DNA of 10,946 nt. Source: CAZCZY01 sp964503525 (GTDB lineage: Bacteria; Patescibacteriota; JAUYIX01). The stretch lies in contig CAZCZY010000073.1 in the NCBI GenBank assembly GCA_964503525.1, positions 1 through 10,946 on the forward strand, written 5' to 3'. Numbering within the stretch: the stretch's first letter is position 1; each line of letters opens with the position of its first letter. This document shows positions 5,447-10,946 of this stretch, in pieces. The position numbers were made by a program, and so were the translations under genes. The notes beneath the pieces are model-generated. The model was not told the DNA's origin. It did no database searches and was given only the letters and a program-made list of their open reading frames with translations.

Positions 5447-7963
5447 ATGTTCGGGCGACTATTTGCTTTTGTAGATAAATATCCCAAACGGATCGTACAA
5501 GTAATCCTTGTGCTTGTTGTTGCCCTGGTGATTTGGCTCGCGGTCGGGACAAGCATTGGCACGCGCGAGTCCGACCTCTTTTACGATAAATACATTGCGG
5601 CCTTTGATTTTGCGACCCAAGAAATGAACGATCCCGTCGCCACGCATGTGACGGTTGAGGGCCGTGACGGTGCAAACACGCTCTCCGTCGAGCTCATGCG
5701 CGAACAAGACAAGCTGTTCCACGAGATCGAAGAAAAATGGCCGGTGCGCGTAGAGAGCATCACATCAGCGCTCAACCGGCGCATCAACACCGAGACGCCT
5801 GAAGGGGGTAAGCAATATTATGTCAGGGAGCTTAATTTGCAGAGCACTGTCAACAACTTGATTTACGACATGTGGCGCGACGATCCGTATGAGTTCGAGC
5901 GTTTTGCGCGCAAGGGACTGAGCAACCAGGGCGCCATCGACGCGCTAGCTGAGTTAAGCCTGCTCAATAGCTTTACCGGAGGGCTGTACTCGGCAGGGGA
6001 CTTTGACCTACCGCTCGTGTCGGCGGTTAGGGCCACCGTCACTCCGCGAGAGCACATGGACGATGTGCCACGACTTGCGATGCTCGGCGAGATCCGCGAT
6101 TTTGCCCGCGCGTATTCTGACAAGATTACGGTGCGAATGTATTCCGGCGCGTTGGTAGTCAATGAGGCCGACCATCGTGTACGAACCAACAGCGTGCTCG
6201 TAACCGGCCTCATGGCACTACTATTAGCGGTCGTTTTATGGTTTACGTTTAGGGACAAATTCTTTGTGTGGATGCCCCTGGCGGTACTCGGTAGCATGTT
6301 GGTTTTTACCTATGGCGTGGGTACGCTCACCTGGTCGCCAACGCTAACGATACTGGCTGTGGTGCCGATTCCGCTGTTGCTTGGGCAGACTATTGATAAT
6401 TTGATCCATTTTAGTGAGCGCTTTAGGGAGGAGATCGGCCAAGGTGCGGGTCACAGTGGCAAAAAGTCCAAACGCGAGGCACTTCGCACGGTATTTAATA
6501 CAGCCGGGCGCGCGGCTGCACTGACCACGCTGATCAACATGTCTGCTTTTACGGCCGACGCAATCATGACCAACTTGCGGCCGATCCGCGAGTACACCTA
6601 TCTTGTAGTTTTGGGTATCGGTTTTGCATTTATTTTGACGTATCTTTTGGGCGGCGCGTTGTTACTTTTGCGCGGCCGAGGTCGCAGCGCAGGAGACATA
6701 TCCACAAATCAACAGGGTCTGCTGACGGGATCTATTGGCGCCAAGAAGCACGATCGGCAACAAACGGCAGCTTCGCGGGAATATCACTGGGGAAAATTCA
6801 TCTACTGGAAAATCAGGCGCTTTCGCGTACTCATCATGGTGGCCGCACTGCTAATTTTGGCAGGTGCCATTTTTATGCTCACAAAGATCGACCGCAATCA
6901 TGATCCAACAACGTACATGGCCAAGAGTTTTCCGGTCTACGATGCCTATAATTTTGAAAAGGCCAATTTTTCCGTATACGAACCCCATTACATCCTGATC
7001 CGTGGTGATGCTACCAGCGAAAAAGCCATCCAGGCCGTGACAGAGTTAGAAGCCAAACTGGGCACTTTTGAGGACGTCGAACACATCCAAAAAAAGGTCA
7101 ACACGGAATCTTTGCGCTATTTAAAGAGCCGTTTTATTGAGGAGAGTGTGCCTGAGACACAAAAAGATTTTTTTGCCGATATCAAAGAGAGCGACGCCGT
7201 CGTAAATCATGTGCTGCTGACGCCCGCCAAGGAGCTGTTTGGTCGGATTGTTCATCAAAAGTCGGAAAGCGCAGACGGGGCAGAGGCAGAATATGACGCC
7301 ACGATAATTAAATTCTGGCCAAAGTTGTCTGATTCCAAGCGGCTGACCGAAATATACCGGGAGTTGCAAACAATTGGAGACTCGTTTGCGCCCGACCTAC
7401 AAATAGAAATCTCGGGTGAATTCCTAGCCTTGTCCTTGTCACTGCGTGACAGTATGAACTCGGCCGCTTACGCGGCCGGGGTCACCGCTTTATTAATCAT
7501 TATTGTGCTCTCGATAGTCTATCGGAGTGCAAAAACAGGCCTGATAACGGCCGTGCCAATCTTTTTTGATTCTATGATCGGGATGGGCATTTTACCGGTA
7601 TTAGGTATCGCGGTTACGCCGCTTAATGCGACCGTTGCAGTAGTAGCAGTCGGTCTTGGGATTGATTACTCGATCCAAGTTATGACGAGGTACCGCGAAG
7701 AAATCAGAAAATCTGTTGGCAGCGGCACGGGAGCTGTGGCCTCGTACGATCAACGCGAGCGCGCCATGGCTGAGAGTTTTGGCCATATGGTGTTTTCCCT
7801 GGGTAAGGCAATGTTATTGACGTGCGCAGGTCTTTTTGTCTTGATTTTGCTCTTGCCATTGACGGGAATGTTTGGCATAGCAGCATCGATTGCGATCTTC
7901 ACCAGTTACCTGGCGGCGCTCCTCGTGATGCCAACACTTGCGGTCAGGTATGTGCGGAAATAA
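5447..7963 (+). CDS. MMPL/RND superfamily transporter
   Basis: This 838-residue protein is a complete RND-type pump of two repeated halves, each with one helix, a large external loop and five more helices. Predicted helices lie near residues 16-35, 246-268, 273-292, 296-317, 355-372 and 384-408, then 459-478, 673-692, 697-715, 722-741, 785-803 and 808-830. The external domains span about 36-245 and 479-672. The second half has the classic fourth-helix motif VGLGIDYSIQVMTRYREE (735-752), with Asp740 the likely proton-relay residue. The first half has the related LLGQTIDNLIHFSERFREE (311-329), with Asp317 kept but Asn in place of Tyr. A polar cytoplasmic linker (about 410-450) joins the halves. 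Such proteins export lipids, drugs or other hydrophobic compounds using the proton gradient; the substrate cannot be read from the sequence. No Shine-Dalgarno site precedes the ATG. It starts 6 bases after the ATPase stop. Confidence 0.92.
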   Translation: MFGRLFAFVDKYPKRIVQVILVLVVALVIWLAVGTSIGTRESDLFYDKYIAAFDFATQEMNDPVATHVTVEGRDGANTLSVELMREQDKLFHEIEEKWPVRVESITSALNRRINTETPEGGKQYYVRELNLQSTVNNLIYDMWRDDPYEFERFARKGLSNQGAIDALAELSLLNSFTGGLYSAGDFDLPLVSAVRATVTPREHMDDVPRLAMLGEIRDFARAYSDKITVRMYSGALVVNEADHRVRTNSVLVTGLMALLLAVVLWFTFRDKFFVWMPLAVLGSMLVFTYGVGTLTWSPTLTILAVVPIPLLLGQTIDNLIHFSERFREEIGQGAGHSGKKSKREALRTVFNTAGRAAALTTLINMSAFTADAIMTNLRPIREYTYLVVLGIGFAFILTYLLGGALLLLRGRGRSAGDISTNQQGLLTGSIGAKKHDRQQTAASREYHWGKFIYWKIRRFRVLIMVAALLILAGAIFMLTKIDRNHDPTTYMAKSFPVYDAYNFEKANFSVYEPHYILIRGDATSEKAIQAVTELEAKLGTFEDVEHIQKKVNTESLRYLKSRFIEESVPETQKDFFADIKESDAVVNHVLLTPAKELFGRIVHQKSESADGAEAEYDATIIKFWPKLSDSKRLTEIYRELQTIGDSFAPDLQIEISGEFLALSLSLRDSMNSAAYAAGVTALLIIIVLSIVYRSAKTGLITAVPIFFDSMIGMGILPVLGIAVTPLNATVAVVAVGLGIDYSIQVMTRYREEIRKSVGSGTGAVASYDQRERAMAESFGHMVFSLGKAMLLTCAGLFVLILLLPLTGMFGIAASIAIFTSYLAALLVMPTLAVRYVRK

Positions 7964-7983
7964 GTGCGGATTTACCCGCTCAC

Positions 7984-8011
7984 AAACGGGGTTATTCACA
8001 CGTCTCCGTTT
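7984..8011 (+). terminator. Weak hairpin after the transporter gene
   Basis: AAACGGGG (7984-7991) pairs with CTCCGTTT (8004-8011), 8 pairs including one G-T, around a 12-base loop. Only a short T run ends the stem, so termination would be inefficient. It lies between the transporter stop and the promoter of the surface-protein gene, a fitting place for a terminator. Confidence 0.35.
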
Positions 8012-8020
8012 ACAATACCC

Positions 8021-8049
8021 TTGACGGTACATTTGGCTCGGGACATAAT
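8021..8049 (+). promoter_or_regulatory. Promoter of the surface-protein gene
   Basis: TTGACG (8021-8026) and CATAAT (8044-8049) are each one base from consensus and spaced by 17 bases. Transcription would start near 8056, leaving a leader of about 52 bases, longer than predicted for most genes here. Confidence 0.7.
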
Positions 8050-8059
8050 AGTGACGTTA

Positions 8060-8076
8060 GCGCGAAAACCTCGCGC
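8060..8076 (+). promoter_or_regulatory. Hairpin at the 5' end of the surface-protein leader
   Basis: GCGCG (8060-8064) and CGCGC (8072-8076) form an all-GC 5-pair stem with a 7-base loop, about 4 bases from the predicted transcript start. The rest of the leader is A/T- and C-rich and carries no Shine-Dalgarno motif. A 5'-end hairpin may stabilise the message; no known riboswitch is recognised. Confidence 0.35.
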
Positions 8077-8107
8077 AATTTAAATAATTTCCTAACTTAC
8101 TTCCCCC

Positions 8108-10946
8108 ATGCCTGATGCCAAAAAAGGTTCCCAAACCCTACTCTGGGTTATTATTTTAGTGTTGGTCGTAATTGTCGGCGCCGTTGTGGCGTACCTCGTC
8201 ACGACTAATGTTCCGGAAAAGCCGAAGGCGGCAGTCGGAAATTTCGTCGAAGATTTTACGACGACAACCTACAAGGACGAGGATGCAACCACTGCAAATT
8301 GGGATACAGGCTCTGGCACATTAACGTTGCCGACTGCAGCAGCGTCGTATCAGACTATGGCTGGCGTGGCAGGTAGCGAAGATATTACCAGCGCGTTACC
8401 CAACTCACAGGTCGGCAACGGCAAAGAACAATTTGATGTAGATAGTTCCAACCAACCCGCGGTTGCCTTTCAGGCCCTCAACACCATCACGAGTGAGCGG
8501 GAAGTCTTTTTCACTCGCTGGGATAATGGGACCAGCCAGTGGGTTGACCTGAGCGGTATCCCGGGTTTTTCAAATATCAGTAACAATCCTGGCATACAGG
8601 ATTTCACACCTGGATTCCGTTACAGTCCTGCTGGCGCTCCGGCTTTTGCCTGGAGTGTTAACAGCGGCGAAATTCGCTTTACCCAGTATATTGGTGGACA
8701 ACTTGTTAAGGCTGATGGCACCACACCTGGATACAATGTCGTTGATGCAGAAGCCGGATACGCATTTGGTGGAATTGATCCTTTTCTAACGTTTGACACA
8801 AGCGGCAATCCATATATCACGTGGAACGATCAGACAGGCGGCTCTGGCTTTGACGTCATCTTCACGCGGTGGGATGGGACCCAATGGGCCAATGCCGCCG
8901 GTTTGGCTGGCTTTGACAACGTCTCAAACACTGCGGCTTCTAGTGCCCGTTCTTATGTTGAATTAGATAATTCAGATCGCCCGATCATTACCTACGGGGA
9001 AAACGTAGGCATTGCTGCTATCGAGAGTCGTCTTACGCGCTGGAATGGCATCACCTGGACAAAGGCTGATTTAGTCACTCCCGGGTTTGATATGTGGTCG
9101 CCAATCCCACTCATAACGGGAGGTGCGCTCGCGGTTGACGCTACGGGTAATCCAAGCGTCGCCTGGCGAGCTGCCAGTGGCATCAGCGGTATAGCGATTC
9201 GGTATACGTCTTGGGATGGCACGCAATATACTAAAGCTGATGGTACTCCTGGCGAAGATATCGTGAGTGATGTCGTCGGTGCAGTAGGCAACAACAACCT
9301 TTTTCCTGGCTTGCGACTTGATTCAGCGGGCCTTCCGGTAATAGCTTGGAACTTTATTAGTTCTGGAGCGGTTTCTGATATTGTTTTGTCTCGCTGGAAC
9401 GGTTCGGCCTGGACAAAAACGGACGGTATAACTGCGGGTTACGACAGTGTTGCAGGAAATACCAGCACGGGTATTTCACCCGTTGGCCCCAATCTAGATC
9501 TAGATACGAGCGACAACCCACATGCCACATGGACGCAATCAAGCCAGTTGCGTCATACCCATTACGCACCTGGAAACGTCGTGCCGACCGCGATTGGACA
9601 ATCGACTAACATTTATTCAGGATCCGGCCAAATCGCCAGTGCGACAATGAGCAGTATAAATCCACTACCCATCATTCCTGATGGCACAGTCTACAATCAC
9701 TTCTTAAGCAACGACGGTGGCGTCAACTTCTATGCAGTTACTGAAAGTGTGCCATTTATTTTTCCAACTTTAGGCAATGATTTGCGGTGGAAAATGGAAA
9801 TTGCCAAAACAGGCGCAGGATTCCCCGAGGTTTCTAGCGTAATTATTGATTATGTCGATACAATTCCATTGCTGATTTCGGATTGTAGCGAGGTATTGAA
9901 TATTCCAGGGCAGCTCTATGAACTCTCGGGTGATATTTCGTGCGGTCCAGGTGACACCGGTATTGAAGTTGACGCCGCAAATATCACTATTGATGGCAAC
10001 GACTTCACAATTCAGGCAAATTCTGGGTTCCCGCAGGCTTTTGTAATCCGAATTACAAGCAATGGAGACTCTGGCACCTTACAGAATGTCACTGTTAAGG
10101 CCGTGGGTGTGGCAACGGGTGTCACAACTCAAGCAGATGGTTTCACGTTTAGAAGTGTCAATTTCACTGATTTGGCTGAAGTAAAAACTCAAGGGAACGA
10201 CACTGTGTTTACGCGCGTCACATTTGATAATTCTATATTGGACTTGCAATCTGGTACTGGCACTTCGATTGGAGCTACTGAATTCATGGACCGCGGTATT
10301 ATTGGCAGCTCAATAGCATTCTCGAATTTCTGTGGCATGGAATCAGGTGCAGGAGCTGCTTCTGCTCTAGGAGTTGGTCTTGAATTTGATGAAGTGGTTC
10401 CAGTAAGTGAGCGCGTAGTTGGTCTCTGCGATGATGTAGACCTGAATGGCAACTGGGATGACATGGAAAAAATTTGGTTCAACAACGACTTCGAAAGAAT
10501 GGGTCAAAATATCATTGCCGGAAATTCATTTTTGACTAAGGTTGTTCGCTCTGACATTGATCTAGGCGAGCCAAAGGTAACCGTTCTTACTGGACTCGGG
10601 TGGGATTGTCCACGGGTAGCATTTTTTGACGGGGGTAACACAATTACCGGTTGCACCAACACTACGAGCTCACTTCTTGGTCTAGGTGATGTTGGTATTG
10701 CAGATGCAACAAATTCAACTAATAAGGTCGAGGCAGAGCTTGTCGGCGGCAACATCGAGAATCGTGGTGATGTAGTACGATACCCTGAAGTAATTGACGT
10801 GCCATCTGTAAATCCAGATGCAACTATAGACATTGGCGTCGGTGGTGGCGGTAACACCGTCACAGTGGGAGCTGTTGTTAGATCAGCAGTAGCGGGACCA
10901 AATGCCGAGCATCAGTACAACTTGACAGGTGGATTAGGCAACTCGG
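8108..10946 (+). CDS. Large membrane-anchored surface protein, propeller plus beta-helix, C-terminus beyond window
   Basis: The reading frame stays open from ATG 8108 to the window edge, 946 codons without a stop. A hydrophobic helix at about residues 11-32 (LLWVIILVLVVIVGAVVAYL) follows a short K-containing start, so it is probably anchored in the membrane with the rest outside. Residues about 107-490 contain seven repeats with a motif like D-x-S-G-N-P-x-x-x-W (prolines at 117, 178, 235, 292, 349, 410 and 471), most followed by R-W-D/N-G-x-x-W-x-K-A-D-G, consistent with a seven-bladed beta-propeller. A linker with NDLRWKMEIAKTG and SVIIDYVD (about 557-583) leads to a right-handed beta-helix-like region (about 600 onward; GDTGIEVDAANITIDGNDFT). 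Composition is rich in G, T, N, D and S and poor in Lys, typical of surface adhesins. The ligand is unknown. No Shine-Dalgarno site is seen. Third positions are more A/T-rich than in the PilM-like gene. Confidence 0.88.
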   Translation, partial: MPDAKKGSQTLLWVIILVLVVIVGAVVAYLVTTNVPEKPKAAVGNFVEDFTTTTYKDEDATTANWDTGSGTLTLPTAAASYQTMAGVAGSEDITSALPNSQVGNGKEQFDVDSSNQPAVAFQALNTITSEREVFFTRWDNGTSQWVDLSGIPGFSNISNNPGIQDFTPGFRYSPAGAPAFAWSVNSGEIRFTQYIGGQLVKADGTTPGYNVVDAEAGYAFGGIDPFLTFDTSGNPYITWNDQTGGSGFDVIFTRWDGTQWANAAGLAGFDNVSNTAASSARSYVELDNSDRPIITYGENVGIAAIESRLTRWNGITWTKADLVTPGFDMWSPIPLITGGALAVDATGNPSVAWRAASGISGIAIRYTSWDGTQYTKADGTPGEDIVSDVVGAVGNNNLFPGLRLDSAGLPVIAWNFISSGAVSDIVLSRWNGSAWTKTDGITAGYDSVAGNTSTGISPVGPNLDLDTSDNPHATWTQSSQLRHTHYAPGNVVPTAIGQSTNIYSGSGQIASATMSSINPLPIIPDGTVYNHFLSNDGGVNFYAVTESVPFIFPTLGNDLRWKMEIAKTGAGFPEVSSVIIDYVDTIPLLISDCSEVLNIPGQLYELSGDISCGPGDTGIEVDAANITIDGNDFTIQANSGFPQAFVIRITSNGDSGTLQNVTVKAVGVATGVTTQADGFTFRSVNFTDLAEVKTQGNDTVFTRVTFDNSILDLQSGTGTSIGATEFMDRGIIGSSIAFSNFCGMESGAGAASALGVGLEFDEVVPVSERVVGLCDDVDLNGNWDDMEKIWFNNDFERMGQNIIAGNSFLTKVVRSDIDLGEPKVTVLTGLGWDCPRVAFFDGGNTITGCTNTTSSLLGLGDVGIADATNSTNKVEAELVGGNIENRGDVVRYPEVIDVPSVNPDATIDIGVGGGGNTVTVGAVVRSAVAGPNAEHQYNLTGGLGNS
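8441..9547 (+). repeat. Seven divergent protein repeats of 57-61 residues
   Basis: The repeat-defining prolines are spaced 61, 57, 57, 57, 61 and 61 residues apart. The first half of each unit resembles DTSGNPYITW and the second TRWDGTQWTKADGTPGYD. The second unit has lost the Asp (SPAGAP), and the seventh is degenerate in its second half. The units are diverged at the DNA level, so this is old duplication rather than a recent tandem array. Confidence 0.8.

Noticed and set aside
4975..6297. Minus-strand open frames at 4975-5379 and 5863-6297
   Set aside because: Both lie entirely opposite strongly supported plus-strand genes (DUF4143 ATPase and transporter) and encode low-complexity, Ser/Arg-rich sequences typical of antisense frames.
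7992..8000. TTATTCACA, a match to the DnaA-box pattern
   Set aside because: It is a single box in the loop of a hairpin, without a cluster, AT-rich unwinding region or replication genes; one chance match in 11 kb is unremarkable.
8620..10863. Minus-strand open frames opposite the surface-protein gene
   Set aside because: They are Ser/Pro/Thr-rich antisense readings of a Gly/Thr-rich gene whose own frame stays open for 946 codons.
1..10946. UGA recoding as in Gracilibacteria or Absconditabacteria
   Set aside because: No in-frame TGA interrupts any recognised gene, and the 90-residue gene appears to end at a TGA, so the standard code suffices.

Overview
The window reads as ordinary, gene-dense bacterial chromosome using the standard genetic code. 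The likeliest source is a Patescibacteria/CPR-type organism (Parcubacteria-like). This is an inference from the combination of a stand-alone, divergent PilM-like protein, lemA and htpX-type genes, a DUF4143 ATPase, a two-repeat MMPL/RND pump, a very large membrane-anchored propeller plus beta-helix surface protein, and a general lack of Shine-Dalgarno sites. No marker gene settles the taxonomy. No tRNA, rRNA, CRISPR array or insertion sequence was seen.

Layout. Bases 1-336 (minus) hold the start of an HtpX-like membrane protease. Its promoter is superimposed on an opposite-facing promoter that drives a small unknown 90-residue gene (437-709, plus). A terminator at 738-769 separates that gene from lemA (827-1396, minus). 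Two small minus-strand genes of unknown function follow, one coiled-coil (1495-2025) and one of 104 residues (2099-2413). From 2543 everything runs on the plus strand: a divergent PilM-like actin-fold protein, a single-domain CheY-like regulator 4 bases later, an AAA_14/DUF4143 ATPase behind a palindrome-rich promoter, an MMPL/RND transporter 6 bases after it, and an open-ended gene (8108 to the window edge) for a large surface protein.

How the parts may fit. PilM-like protein plus receiver domain suggests a regulated type IV pilus component, although pilN and pilO are not adjacent. HtpX and LemA are membrane-associated and often neighbours, but here they are separated and separately promoted. 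The transporter and surface protein serve the envelope. The DUF4143 ATPase differs from its neighbours in codon style and may be acquired.

The most striking global feature is start-site architecture. For most genes a -10-like hexamer, often with an extended TGN, ends only about 5-9 bases before the ATG and there is no Shine-Dalgarno motif, which predicts leaderless mRNAs. The 90-residue gene is the clear exception, with a roughly 50-base leader and a strong ribosome binding site. The surface-protein gene has a leader but no Shine-Dalgarno motif.
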